A DNA stretch of 64,000 nt from Isoetes taiwanensis (GCA_021234155.1 JAJEKV010000020.1:16917018-16981017), one strand, 5' to 3'. Shown: positions 22,410 through 34,440, counted from the first letter of the stretch. The notes: generated from the letters alone by a model not told the origin. Translations and numbers: made by a program.

Positions 22410-22964
22410 TTGCCCCTACACACGGTCTTGGTAGGTGCTGTAGCCACTTCCACCCCCACGGTTCATGCCACGGTGGGTAATCAACAGATCAATCATGTGC
22501 AAATTGATGTTGGTAGTGCCGTCAACCTCATCACGGACAAGCTTCGAAAACAGTTGGGCATCAAGCAACTTTATCGTGCCCCCTATTACATCAAGCTTGC
22601 TAATGGCCATATCTACGACCTCAAGGCGTCATCCCCTCTTCTCCACATCAGTATTGGGGATCTCAAATTTCCCTTGGAATTTGGTGTTGATCCTTGGGGT
22701 GAGATGACCCTTGATAAGGACCAGGCTGTGGCCGCTTTACTGGATCCATATCTGGCCCCTTGCAATAGGATCCAGCGAGATCCAGATGAGGACACTCCTT
22801 ATGATGTTGTTGACGTTGCTGCTGTCATGAAGCAACCATTACTTGATGACACTCATCAGCCTCTCTTTTTCACGACACATAGTGCTGCACCTCCTATGCT
22901 ATCCCAGCCTCCTGCTCATGTTGTCAATGACACCGAAGTAGTCCCGCACATTCAAACTCCATAA
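22410..22964 (+). CDS. gypsy 2 aspartic protease domain
   Basis: Open for 184 codons. The active-site segment reads VQIDVGSAVNLITDKLRKQL, with Asp-Val-Gly where Asp-Ser/Thr-Gly is usual. The flap and C-terminal parts are IKLANGHIYDLKASSP and FGVDPWGEMTLDKDQAV, in place of the common 'ILG.DWL' ending. The tail is acidic and leads to RT. It is part of a Pol polyprotein, so the first Met is not a true start. The Val in the active-site triplet suggests loss of activity or a read error. Confidence 0.7.
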   Translation: MPLHTVLVGAVATSTPTVHATVGNQQINHVQIDVGSAVNLITDKLRKQLGIKQLYRAPYYIKLANGHIYDLKASSPLLHISIGDLKFPLEFGVDPWGEMTLDKDQAVAALLDPYLAPCNRIQRDPDEDTPYDVVDVAAVMKQPLLDDTHQPLFFTTHSAAPPMLSQPPAHVVNDTEVVPHIQTP

Positions 22965-23079
22965 GTGGAAGTCGTGGATCTTGGCGAAAATCAACCTGTC
23001 AGGTTGGCAGCACATCTTCCACCGAACTATAAAGCTCGTGCTATCACCCTCTTCAAGAAGTTCAAGCACATCTTTGCAT

Positions 23080-24405
23080 AAAGCTACAAAGACTTAAGTG
23101 GTATCAAGAAAGAGTTGGAAGAACTGACCATCCCCACCAGACCTGATGCACGTCCAATTTAGCAACGACAGTACAGGCTCAATCCCAACTATCGTGACCG
23201 TGTCAAAGCTGAAATAGACAAACTTCTTGCAGCTGGCTTGATTTATGAGGTCAAACACTCAGAGTGGGTGAGCCCAATTGTAATTGCTCTCAAGCACAAT
23301 GGCAAAATACGAGTTTGCGTGGACTACAGAAAACTAAATCAGGCCACGGAACGGGATCATTTCCCACTACCCTTCACAGACCAAGTTCTTGAAGAGGTAG
23401 CCGGCCATGAAGTGTATTCCTTCATGGATGGTTTTTCGGGGTACAATCAAATCTCTATCAGGGCCGAGGATCAATTGAAAACCACTTTCACCACACCGTG
23501 GGGCACTTTTGCCTATAAAGTGGTCCCTTTCGGATTATCAAATTCTCCATCCACTTTGCAACGTATCATGCGTTCTGTATTTCAAGATTACATGAAAGAC
23601 AATGCCTTTTTAGAAATCTTTCAGGATGATTTTTCAGCATATAGCTCCATGGAAGAACATCTTGACAAATGACAACTTGGGTTTCAAAAATGTGATGAGT
23701 CTGGTATCAGTCTAATTTTAGAAAAATGCACTTTCTGTGTCATCTCTAGTGTCCTTCTTGGTCATGTTGTCAGTAAAGAAGGCATCACCATGGATTCTGC
23801 CAAAATAAGTTGTGTGCTGAAGGCGCACGCACCTTCGAACATCAAAGAGACACGCTCCTTCTTGGGTAAAGTCAATTACTATGCAACCTTCATTCCTGGA
23901 CTTGCTGCTATTGCTGATCCCATTCATAAACTCACAGGTGATGAATCGTCTTGGGCTTGGAATCCCCCAGGCAGATGCCGCATTTCAGAAGTCAAAGATC
24001 TTGCTAACTCAAGCTCCGGATCTTGTTCCCCCTCAGGGGGACAAACCCTTTCATGTTGATGTGTCGGCTTTTGCCATTGGTGCTGTTCTTTCTCAAGCAT
24101 ATGACACGCATACAGATAAACCTATTCGCGATGCTAGAAGGAAATTTAATCCAGCTGAGCAGAATTATTCAGCCACGAAACGGAAAGCACTGGGCCTTAT
24201 CTTCTGTCTCCAACAATTCCGTCATTACTTGTTGGGAAGCAAAATCAAAACTTTTGTTGATCATTAAGCTCTCCTTTATCTGATCAACAAAACCACGCCC
24301 ATAGGTCGCATTGCCCGTTGGGTCCTGCTCCTACAAGAATTTGCTCCCTTTGAGATCATTCACAAGGCTGGTAAGTCTCATGTTGTGCCAGATTATCTTT
24401 AACGC
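23080..24405 (+). pseudogene. gypsy 2 reverse transcriptase and RNase H
   Basis: RT starts upstream of a TAG near 23159 (RPDARPI then QRQYRLNPNY, probably Gln in the ancestor). ORF 23238-23672 has GKIRVCVDYRKLNQATERDH, SFMDGFSGYNQISIRAEDQL, FGLSNSPSTLQRIM and the catalytic FQDDFSAYSS. A TGA at 23670-23672 interrupts. Then LEKCTFCVISSVLLGHVVS and KETRSFLGKVNYYATFIPGL follow. RNase H is in ORF 23881-24267: DKPFHVDVSAFAIGAVLSQA and FNPAEQNYSATKRKALGLIF, ending at a TAA in FVDH-ALLYL. Three in-frame stops and one frame change remain. Confidence 0.85.
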
Positions 24406-24599
24406 ATCCACATGGACGACCCGTCCACGGGTGTTTCTGATGTCTTTCCAGATGCACAACTATTCTTGGTCACGACCACCCCCCACTGGTTTCATGACTA
24501 TCAGCAGTATCTCCTCTCTGGTGCATTCCCGTCTGAAGACCCCATGCTCTCTCTCGGTCACGCCGTCAACAGTTCCTCCGCGAGGTCTGTGACTATACC

Positions 24600-25788
24600 A
24601 TGGTTGCGGGTCATCTCTATAAACGTGGTAAAAACATGGTTTTGCGTCAGTGTGTTGTTCCTCATGAAGTACCAGAGATTGTTCGTCAAGCTCATGAAGG
24701 TCTTGGTGGAGGACATTTTAGTGGTGATAGCACGGCCCACAAGATCCTTCTCGCTGGCTATTTTTGGCCCACGCTCTTCAAGGATGCCCACGCTCAAGCA
24801 CGCAACTGTGATGTCTGTCAGCGTGTGGGTCGACCCACGGCCCGTGACGCTCTTCCTTTAACCCCAGTTTCCACCCCATTACCCTTTAGCAAATGGGGCA
24901 TGGACTTTGTTGGGCCAATGGATCCACCTGCACGGCACACCCGTGCCCGCTACATACTGATTCTCATAGATTATGCCACCAAATGGGCGGAGGCCTGTGC
25001 ACTGCCTGACAATACTGCTGCCAGTACGGCTAAGGTTCTTTACACGCATGTCATCACGCGTTTTGGCTGTCTCACGAAGCTTGTTAGTGATTGTGGTGTT
25101 CATTTTGTAAATCAGACCATCAAGGAATTGATGGATTATTTACACATTCATCACAGAAAGAGCACTCCCTATTATCCACAAGGGAATGGCCTGGCCGAAA
25201 GCACAAATAAGACTCTCATTACAATCTTGAAGAAAATTTGTGATGCTTCTCGCATTGACTGGCAGGCAAAACTCCCTACTGTTATGTGGGCTTTTAATAC
25301 AAGTTTCAAAATTGCTTCCGGGCACACACCATTCAAATTGGGCCAGAAGGCTCTCATGCCTTTTGAGTATGTTCTTCTATCTCTCCATTTTCAACTGGCT
25401 ACGGTGCATGATCCACCTGCTGCACTCCAAGAACGAATCTATCAATTATAACAGTTGAATGAGCTTCGCAGAGAGCAGAGACGCATATCTTCGCGTTTTC
25501 ACTGGGCAACAATTAAGAAAATTATGGCATGACAAGCACATCAAAGCAAAGGCATTGAAGGAAGGAGATTTAGTTGTTCTTTACGATTCCAAATACAAAA
25601 ATTTTCTGGGGAAATTGAAGTTTCGCTGGCTTGGTCCCTATCAGATTCTTAAAGTGGTGCAACCTAGTGTGTTTCAACTCGCTGAATTAGATGACACCCC
25701 ATTACCCACTCTGATTAATGGCTTTCCCCTTAAAATCCTTCATATAAACAACCTTGACGACCATTCAGACACAGAAACACAACAATGA
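24600..25788 (+). pseudogene. gypsy 2 integrase
   Basis: ORF 24600-25451 is an almost complete integrase. The H-H-C-C head is HEGLGGGHFSGDSTAHK with NCDVCQRVGRP. The core Asp residues lie in WGMDFVGPMDPP and LVSDCGVHFVNQT, and the Glu in YPQGNGLAESTNKTL. A TAA at 25449-25451 (YQL then QLNELR) separates the C-terminal domain, 25459-25788, with ALKEGDLVVLYDSKYKNF and KLKFRWLGPYQILKVV. The sequence ends with an acidic tail. No chromodomain. It would integrate element cDNA. One stop codon is the only lesion I see. Confidence 0.87.
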
Positions 25789-26622
25789 GTAGCAACATAT
25801 TTTATATTATAGAGGCATAAAAAAAAAAAGCAAAAGTGGGCATTGCCCATATTCAGTCGCTCTAGGCTCTGCCCTATATACAAAATCCTAAACTAAAAGC
25901 TCCTATTCAGCATTCGGAGCAGCAGTAGCGCGCAGAATGAGGTAAAGGCACTATTCCGGGTCCCAGCACAGATGCAGGACCACATCCTGCATATTTGTCA
26001 TGGGGTCGGGATTATCCGCCGACCCAGCCAGCCACTCGTCCATTGGAATCCCTTACACAGTCGTTGAAGTTCTTTGGCATGGTGTTAGGCATATCCATCG
26101 CAGCAAACTGGTGTTTTTCTCTCGCAATCTCGCTCGTCTTATATAGTCCTACTGCCTGAAGGCTGCTCTCGTGGTCCAATCACATTGCTGCTGACGTGTC
26201 CGCATGTAAGGCACATTCCAATCCAAGATTCTGCTAATCTGCCGCAAATCTCGTCATGGTACAAATTCTATGCACAGACTACCACCATTTTTAAGACGTT
26301 CGACTCTCGAATTGCCCTTATTCCTTAATACCACGACCGTCCACCATCATTACTCGTACCTCCTCACGACGTCCCATCCCACCGTTCACTTCCGTTCATC
26401 TTCATCGTTCATTCGCTCTTAGTTGCGGTTTGGGACACAACCAAAAGTTTTGCATTCGGGAAGCTTTCTTCATCTCTGCTGCCACCTATCACCACCAACG
26501 GTTCTTATTCCACTTTCGTTGCTGTCTATAAAACCTTTCCTGAACAGACGCGCGCCCAAAAAGTTTTTGCAACTCTTTCGCACTCCGTCTTCCGCTTTCA
26601 TCACTTTTCCTTGTCGATCGCC
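25789..26622 (+). other. gypsy 2 spacer between pol and accessory ORF
   Basis: No ORF of known family. A poly-A run at 25820-25830 is followed by mixed sequence, with a TATA-like CTTATATAGTCC near 26138 that could drive a subgenomic transcript for the following ORF. That promoter is an inference from position only. Confidence 0.35.
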
Positions 26623-29600
26623 ATGGCCGCTTCTCCAAAGCTTCCAACTCTCCAGGCCACCGCACCAATGGATCCCACGCTTTTTGAGTCGGTTATTTTC
26701 TCCATTGCAACTGTTCGAGATCCTTTGGAAGGCGCCAGTAGAGAAGTCGCTGAAAGGGCAGGGTTATTTGAGTTCTCCAAGTAAGAACTCCCTGTTCCTA
26801 ATCCCACTCAACTTTGGCAGTTTGTCGCTCATCTTGTCAAGACTGATGCAGGTTACCAAACGGTGGTTGATCAAAATTGTGTCACCATCAATCAGACTCT
26901 TCTAGCTCAGGTATTTCAATTACCTAGAAGAACACCTTCTTTGAATTGGGCTGCTTTTCAGGATCATGACGTCACAGTTTATGGCCAAACTCCCTATGCG
27001 GCCACTACTCACAAGCTTACCAATAGTGCAAAGCCCCATGAAGCCCTTGTCAAGTTTCTGTGGCAGAAGTTCTATGGTTATTCCATAAAGAACACCCACA
27101 TTAACAAACAGTTTTTTCACACTGCCATTGTTGCAATCCACTCTCAAAGTTTTGTTGATTGGCCTCAGGTCATGTTCCAACGCCTGCTACATGAAGTTGA
27201 TCGCATTCGCCAGTCTCTAGGTTCTGGCTTAGAAACCGCAATGGGTGCACATTTTCAGGCTATCATCAGCCATTGTCTCCCTGCGCCCAGTCAATTAACT
27301 CCCACCAATCTTGATGTCGCCTCTCAAGCCTCCAGTCATCAGCCATCTTCCACCATTCCTGCCATCAAAGAACTTCAAGAGGAAAGTTCCCGTCACCGTC
27401 CTGAAGAGCAGCCATCCCCACAACCTCAAGAACCACGCCAGGGTCCTGTCATCAATGTCCCATCCTCTCAGTCCACGAAAATTAAAAATTCACACTCTCA
27501 GCAAGTCTCTTAGCGCACTGCATCTGTCATTCCATGACCTTCCTTGCAAGTTCAAACTCTCCCAACGTGCCCTATATCAATATGCGCAAGTAGTCATTGA
27601 ATGCATGCTCCGACTTCAAGATTCGCAGGAGCACTTCATGAATGGTGTCAAAGATTATATGGATTCCACGGAGATTGTTCACCGTGAATTCCAGGCTGCC
27701 ACCACTCAAGTTCAAACTCTAGAAGACAACCTCCAACGTAAGCATGCTGCCTTGCTACAGACCCGCGACGCTATCAAAGCTGAACAAGACAAGAGTGCCA
27801 CGTTAGAAGACCAGCAAGTTCAATTGCAAGCCACTATTCAAGAACTTCTGGCTCAACTCAAAGATAAAGACAAAATTCTTGCTGACAGCCATGATTTGTA
27901 CACAGGGTTACATAGTGATTATACCCATCAGCTTCATCTTGTTGCCCAAGGAGATGTCCGCATATCTGCTCTAGAAGGTCAACTAGCAGCAGTTTAGACA
28001 CAGGTCACGTCTTTGCAAGCTCATGATTGATGACATGGAAATTGCCAGTCTTCAGTTACATCTTTCTACTCAAGGACCATCATCATCACAGGCCACGCAC
28101 TCTCATAGAAAGATCCGAGATCAGTCATGCCTTCTAGCTGAGAAGGATAATAAAATTCATGATATGGAACATCAGCTGCAGCAGGCTATTCAATCTGCCG
28201 AAGAAGCTCAAAGTTAGCATGAGACATATCTTCAGTTAGCTCTCACTATTCCAAGAGATTTCTCCACACCCACAAGCTATCTGGACTATGTTGTCTCACG
28301 CCCCCATCTCTTCCTGCTTAAGTGGTATTCTGCAAATGGTAAAATTCATGAGCCCCTCAGCACCAATGATCTCCTTACCATTTGGCCTGATCTATCCATT
28401 GAAGACAAAGGTCTCTTTTGCGCCCTCTTGGTATATGGCCTCCTTACCTGTGATGATCAGGATTTCTTTATTTTTCGCCTGGTTAACCCATGGCCTATGT
28501 CATTCACGATTTCTATCTGGAAGACACTCTGGATAAGTTTGATGATGGGCAAAGCCGTGCTTTCCGTGGCAATGAAAATGCTAAATGGCTTTTGCTACCT
28601 GAGAACAAATACCTTCAAGATCAGACATGGGCCACTGCCTTCAAGGATGAGTATATGCAGGAGCTTGCTCATCACCTCCCTCTTTGGATTGCCGAAACTC
28701 TGCACCAGGTCAGAAAAAATTTGAATGAAGATATGGGGATCCAGTTTGTCCAGATCTATTTGCAGCATCTTGGAGGATTCAACACTCTTCGTGCTTACCT
28801 TGACAGTTAGACCATTCCCACGGAATGGGTCCCTCCCCCTCTGCACACCTTGCTCCCCTGTTCAGACTGGAAACAATGGTGTCAGACTTTAGATGCTGAT
28901 CTCCTGAAGGAATTCCGTGATCAGGCCCAGAAGCCCACGATGCAGCCTCCTCCTGAAAATCATCTGTATGCATCCCTGAAAGCGCCCCCACGCTGTTAAT
29001 ATCTCACATCTGATTGGCGTTTCCCATTTTGGACCATGGTTTTGGCTGTTCACGTAGATTGGATTCCCGCTCACATCTCTACCGACCTCATATGGGATCC
29101 ATGTTTTGTTCGCCGCTCTGTCTGGCAAGAGGGTGAAATCTTGGAGCACACTCGCAATTGGATTTACATCCCGAATGACCGAGGTTGGTAGATATCAGCT
29201 CAAGCCGTCTGGGGTCTCACCCAGCTTTTAGAGTGTGTTGCTATATCTCTTAATCCCTCAGTTCATCGTCAAGCTGGATTCTGTGCAGCTTTGAAGTGTC
29301 TCCTACAGTGTTCACTTGCATGGAAGTGCTCAATTTATTATTGTAATCCTAATGCCAGTGCAAGCGCCTTTGGCCTTCAGACATGTCTTCTCATGGAGTG
29401 TCAGTATGTTTCTGCGGAAGCCCACCATGCCCTTGAAGACATGATGCAGTCAGGGCTTCTCATTGAGGCAAACCCTTCAATTGGCCTCAACACTCCTGAT
29501 GCGCTAAAAGACCGGCAAGAACTCATCATGAAGTATCATATGGGGCCATGCCCTCATAGTCGTCGAGATGATTTCAGCAAGTTCCCGACTTCCCACCTCC

Positions 29601-29650
29601 AGAAACTATTCCTACTTTTCTCTCCACTGAATGTCATTTGGTGGGGGGGA
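26623..29650 (+). pseudogene. gypsy 2 accessory coiled-coil ORF, about 1,000 codons
   Basis: The candidate start is ATG 26623 (MAASPKLPTLQ). The frame is open to 27513 except one TAA near 26783. Its first third is a globular region (VTINQTLLAQVFQLPR, FLWQKFYGYSIKN) followed by a Pro/Ser/Gln-rich linker. After a frame change near 27500 there is a long Gln/Glu-rich coiled coil (about 27640-28210: TTQVQTLEDNLQRKHAALLQ, TLEDQQVQLQATIQELLAQL) with two TAG stops. A second globular region follows (SYLDYVVSRPHLFLLKWYS, then DTLDKFDDGQSRAFRGNENA, and WRFPFWTMVLAVHVDWIPAH), running to the polypurine tract. There is no signal peptide or clear membrane segment, so it is not a typical env. Function unknown. 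Position matches the accessory ORFs of Athila/Tat elements. Confidence 0.6.
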
Positions 29651-29651
29651 G
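29641..29651 (+). other. polypurine tract of gypsy 2
   Basis: GTGGGGGGGAG directly before the 3' LTR start at 29652. It is the plus-strand primer site. Confidence 0.8.
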
Positions 29652-30234
29652 TGTTAGTCCTGTAAGACCAGGTACATGACTATTCCTGAAGACTACGGAG
29701 CAGGGCAGGAATAAGGGACCTGGTCAAGCATCGGGTAATAGACCCCCCCCAAACCCATGCAGAAGTCCACGACCCAATCAAAGAAGAGACCTAGAACGGA
29801 CAAATGACAACCTCCGTGGAGTATAGTCCATGGTCAGCGTATTCCAGGCACATAAAGAAGGCACTGCCAGATTCTCCGCAAATCAGGCTTTGATCTGAGA
29901 GTTGGTAACTGAAACCTGCCACATATCCATTTTGCGCCCAAGGCCATTATACTATATATATGCGTAGAGATAGATCTCAAGTTTTAGATGAGATTTTAGC
30001 CTTATCTCGATTGTTTTCCTCTTCCGTGACAAGAGTCCATGTATTCAAGTTGACATCAAAGAAGTCTTATTTCAGTTGACATCAAGTCCTTGTTTTGCGT
30101 TGTTCTCTCCTTCCCTTTCTTTCTTTTCTCCTTTGCAAAATCCCGCGTGATACTCAGCCAGGATTCTCCTATTTGATCCAAGGGTCCTCATAGAGGGCTG
30201 TCTTACAGGAGATCCCGAACCCAGACCCTAAACA
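29652..30234 (+). repeat. 3' LTR of gypsy 2
   Basis: 583 bp, TGTTAGTCC...CTAAACA. It matches the 5' LTR with scattered differences and small indels, so the insertion is older than the copia tandem to the right. Confidence 0.9.
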
Positions 30235-30239
30235 GATAC

Positions 30240-31960
30240 TCCGACTTTGACGTGCCTTCATGATTATCCATAGAACTTACTTGCTCATAGACAGGCCATC
30301 AAGTTGTTGGGGATTCCATGGCATTCATGTTACTGCTGGAGTTGCATGGAAGAAGATCATTAAGGGGTTGGAGAAGCCCTTGTTCTGGTGGTCCACGACA
30401 AAGTTGTCTCTTGCGGGTCGCATTACAGTGGCAAGTCAGTCCTTAGTCGTACCCATGTCTATATGGCATCCTTACTGCTAGCCCCACAGATCAAAGTACG
30501 TGAGCTCATTGTAATGGTTCGGAACTTTATATGGGCGGGTACTGAGGAAGGTGTTGCGACTAAGGTGGCTTGGTCGAAGTGCATCCTTCCAAAATGGGCA
30601 TGTGGTATGGGTATGATGGACTTCCTACTGCAGAGCAAAATCTTTATTTCAAAGTTCATTTGGAGACTCATAAATGGTGAAGATGACTCTCCTGGTTTAT
30701 GCCTTATTAGACAAGCTCTTGGTCATTGTATCCCACTAAACAAGAAGGCAGTCAAATCAGTCATATTTTGGCATTATTTCAGCCTCTGCAGCCTTTTCAA
30801 GTGCTTCTCCATTTTTCCGTGGATTATTGATCGCAAGGGAGGCAGTCAAACACCTCTTTTGGCCATGCCCTACCATCCACATCCTATTGAAGACTCCATG
30901 GCGGTGGGCACCACTGCCTCTAAACCCCTCAGCACCTCCACTGGCAGCATCTGTTCATCCCCTTACACAAAGACGATGGGTTCTTGCAGATGCTGTCTCT
31001 ATTCAAGCATGGTATAAAGTTGGTCGCCTACTGTCTTGGCCTAAATTTCAGGCAAAGTTCATGCTCTCTTGTTGGGATGTATCTGTATGGGTGAAGGTCG
31101 CAGAAAATTTGCCGCTTATGGTGTAGGTTGGTGTTACCAAAAAGATGCCTTGGGACTGTCATGAAAATATTCACAAAAGCAAGCACTTTGTCAAATCAGT
31201 ATATCGCTTTGTTTTAGCACCACAGCCCCTCCAGTTGCCAGATCGATGGCACCTACGAGTTCCACACTTTGTGTCGTACATGACGATGGCTTTGGGATAA
31301 GTTGCTCCACCCTAGCCTCTGTACTATGGTGGTAGGTTATCCACAGGTGCCTGCTGTTAATGCCTTCCGACATCGTTATGATCCTCGCATATCTGCAATA
31401 TGCCCGCTCTGCCTTTCAGACGTTGAGACTCTTGAGCATTATCTCTTCTATTGTCCAGAGGTTCAGCTGGCGTGGTCCTGGCTACAAGGTTTGTTTAGCA
31501 GTGCATTAGACTATTTAACAGTGCATTGGACTGCCGATGCATCCTCTTGGCGTCCTATTCCAATGCATGGCGTTCAGCTAAACAGAGGGCATTCCATCTT
31601 GATTATGGTTGGCTCTTGTGGTTGATATGGAAACGCCGCAGATACCATATCTTTCAAGGCATTTATTCATCTGCACGTGGTGTTACTATGGTGGCCCAAA
31701 AAAAGATACTGATAACTTAATAACTTATGAGTGTTCCTCCCTTGAGTCAGAAATGATGGAACGTATCTGGATTCAGTATCTTTAAATTGATTCTTATTGT
31801 TAGTCTCCTATTTTGGAGTAAAGTACATTGTGTCCCAGGCTCATGCTCCTGTGGCATCTTTTTGTGCTTACACATATAGATGAGACATGTAAATTTTCTA
31901 CTTTTTATATCTGATTAATAAAATTTTTGGCTTTCGTCTTTCAAAAAAATAAAAATAAAA
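30240..31960 (+). mobile_element. LINE B, direct 3' segment (RT C-terminus, zf-RVT, tail)
   Basis: Plus-strand L1-type LINE tail. It parallels LINE D at 43.8 kb: LSRTHVYMASLLLAPQIKV, then VRNFIWAGTEEGVATKVAW, CGMGMMDFLLQSKIFISKFI, and near 31380 the zf-RVT signature FRHRYDPRISAICPLCLSDV with ETLEHYLFYC. The end near 31925 reads TTCGTCTTTCAAAAAAATAA, the family's GTC-TTCAA-A(n) terminus. The RT core is absent. Frames shift at about 30390, 30830, 31280 and 31530. Confidence 0.75.
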
Positions 31961-31984
31961 AAACAAATATTCAATTGCAGTCTC

Positions 31985-32552
31985 ATAGAGAGCAAGAAAA
32001 AACTAATGGGCCATGTTCCTTTCGTGGCATTCAAGGACAATCCAATTGAATATCAAATCATGTTTAGTATACAAGCATGAATCTGAGACCATTGAGCATT
32101 GCTTTTTTATGTGTGACCACCTCAGACAGTTATGGGATTGGTTGTTCTCTCTTTTTCAAGTTTCACTAACAAGTCAACAAGTGCTCTTGGCAATTTACCT
32201 AAGTCCTTGGACGGAGTTACAAATCCAGGCTTTTCATCTTGCAGTAGGATGGTTGCTTTGGATTATCTGGAAAAGATGAAGACTAGTAATCTTCAAAGGT
32301 TTGGATGTGGCAGATAACCGTGTTCTTCAAGAACCTCAAGGTCACGTTGCTGATCGTACCATTGTTTTTCACTTGCTCTTCGTAAGAGGCGATTGACTTT
32401 TGAGGAATATTTAGATGTGCTCTTATGCTTAGGCAGGTTGCTTCACTCGGTGGGTCTCTGCTTATCCGCTGAGATTTTATTCCTGTCTTTGCACTTATAC
32501 TTGTATTTGGCCCTTTGATTAAATAAAATCTGACGTCCTTCAACAAAAAAAG
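31985..32552 (+). mobile_element. third LINE tail fragment (zf-RVT and 3' end)
   Basis: ORF 32013-32279 matches the end of LINE D: ETIEHCFFMCDHLRQLWDWL and LTSQQVLLAIY, then GWLLWIIWKR. The 3' end at about 32525-32550 (AAATCTGACGTCCTTCAACAAAAAAAG) is the family terminus. It is a short 5'-truncated copy placed just after LINE B. Confidence 0.72.
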
Positions 32553-34440
32553 AACAATCCACTCAATCCTCCAATCCTTCACTAAAAATTGACATACCAT
32601 TATAATACACAACCTGTTCAATGATGTATAATCGCCTTATGGATCTCTATGCAGGTAATACTTTTATACTCTTATGCCACAGGAGTGGAAAGCACAATTT
32701 ATTTCTTTTCCACCTACAACTATTACACGTAGAAAGAGGTTAGCGGCAGCAAGAAAAAAAAGGTCGTACCTATGTCTATCATTGATTCCGTGAAGCAAGG
32801 ATTAAAGGGGCTGGATTTGGCTAAAGGCCAATATATTCTTGTATCTGTGCTGAAGAATAGCCACTTTTTGCTGGCCATCTTGGCTCTTGCAAGCTGCAAG
32901 GAACTCCATGGACAAACTATTTATATCATGAATCCTTGGAACGCTGATGACAAGGGGATTAGAGGGTATGTACTGCTTGAAATTCAAGTTGTTTGTTGTA
33001 TTTCAGTTGTTTGTTGTGCTAAGGGTTGTGTATGTAGGCTATACATACAGATATTGACCCTGTCAATGAGTCGGACATTCAAAGGCGTGGAATTTATGAG
33101 AACAAATAATGTGAAGGATTAGGAGTCTCTCGGCATACCATAACAGAATGATTTAACCTCTTGTAGTCTGTTCATGGCTACATACATAAGTTTGTTAACC
33201 TGCTTGTGTCTTAAAAGGCTTTGCAAGTAAGTTCTATCCATTTGCTTATGCTTCTTGCTACCTCTAACCTTAATGCATTGTTTCTTCTATAGATTACATC
33301 TAACTTAGAAGCCCTTTCACGATGACAAGTGCTAATAGAAGCTCTCATTAGAGAGGCCGCTGCTGCCACGACAGTATTATCCAAAGATCAAGCAAAAGAT
33401 GTTGTGCTTGAGAAGAAGCATGATAGTTAAATCTTCTTTTTGTTACTTTGACTTGAGTTGTAGTTTATGGAAAAAAATCTTGTCATTTTTAAGGATCCAG
33501 AACAGAAAGAGGGTGACATTGCCAAGATTCATAATGGAATGTTCAACCAAAGTATTTGAATCATGTTTCGGCTGTAAACTCCAACAAGACAATTCTGTTG
33601 TATAATTGCTTGCTGCTTTTCTGAATAATTATTAGTTAATAAAAAGTTTTCTTACTTGATATCATGGAATGCTTATAATCATGATTGTAGTTTTGTATTT
33701 GTTGCTAATCTCAATCGTATCCGATAAAGATAGTATTGTCCCCCAATTTCCACTCATACAATTCCTTTTGATTTCTTTTGTTGACAGGTTTAGGCCAAAG
33801 AAAGGTCTTAATTTTTTATATTGAAGAAGTGTTGGGTTGTTTCATGCCCAAGCCTTACGTGTCAGCTACGAATGAAGTAGACTACTTTAAGCCAATAGAT
33901 CTAGGAGATAGGGTATTTGTTTGTAGACCCCGGTATGTGGCCTTTAATATATTATGCAAATGCCATTCAATTTGATTTGGCAATATGGTCCACCCTCCCA
34001 TTTGTTATTTTGACTCGGCTTCTTGACCAACTATCTTTAGAAGGAATTCCACCTTTGAAGTTTGTATTTGGGAGAAGTAGGTGTTGGTTGCTTCCATTCA
34101 ACATTCAAGCTCGTAAATCTCTCCATACTAAGAATTTGGATGTGGTTTTATTTAAATTTTCCAATTATCATTGGAATCCTCAAGTGATGCATTGGGCAAA
34201 TTAGTGCTAAGCAAGATTTGGAAACTATATGATGGTGAAAGTGGGAGGTTGCGGGATGCATGCTTGCAAATATGCAATGTTGAAGACGAAGACACACCTT
34301 CATCATGTTCCTCCGAATGTTCTTGCCCTCAGATCCCAACATTCCAAGGCGCCCATGATGGAGAGGTTGCAGATTTAGATGCATATCTAGATACATTGAC
34401 ATCCCTTTTGACATATCTTATAGCTGACTATGTATAGCCA
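32553..34440 (+). other. unassigned region with scattered open frames
   Basis: Three stretches look more protein-like than chance. ORF 32772-33122 has YILVSVLKNSHFLLAILAL and IYIMNPWNADDKG, which faintly recalls an Ulp1/C48 protease core with Asn instead of Asp. 33788-33950 follows an AG acceptor and reads GLGQRKVLIFYIEEVLGCF. 34171-34437 is acidic. They could be exons of a decayed transposon-borne or host gene. I cannot join them or name a family with confidence. Confidence 0.25.

Larger units (their letters stand above)
19014..30239 (+). mobile_element. Ty3/gypsy element 2, full length with accessory ORF
   Basis: LTR retrotransposon with LTRs 19019-19594 and 29652-30234, TGTTAG...AAACA ends, and a near-perfect 5-bp target duplication (GATAT at 19014-19018, GATAC at 30235-30239). 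Internal order: primer site for tRNA-Asp, gag with zinc knuckles, protease, RT/RNase H, integrase, then a 3-kb accessory ORF and a polypurine tract. The tRNA-Asp-type primer site and late accessory ORF are typical of Athila/Tat elements (family knowledge). Gag is interrupted by a solo LTR. Several stop codons sit where Gln is expected. Confidence 0.88.

Noticed and set aside
26623-29650. Env-like gene call for the gypsy 2 accessory ORF
   Set aside because: No signal peptide, no convincing membrane segment and no cleavage-site pattern. The dominant feature is a coiled coil.
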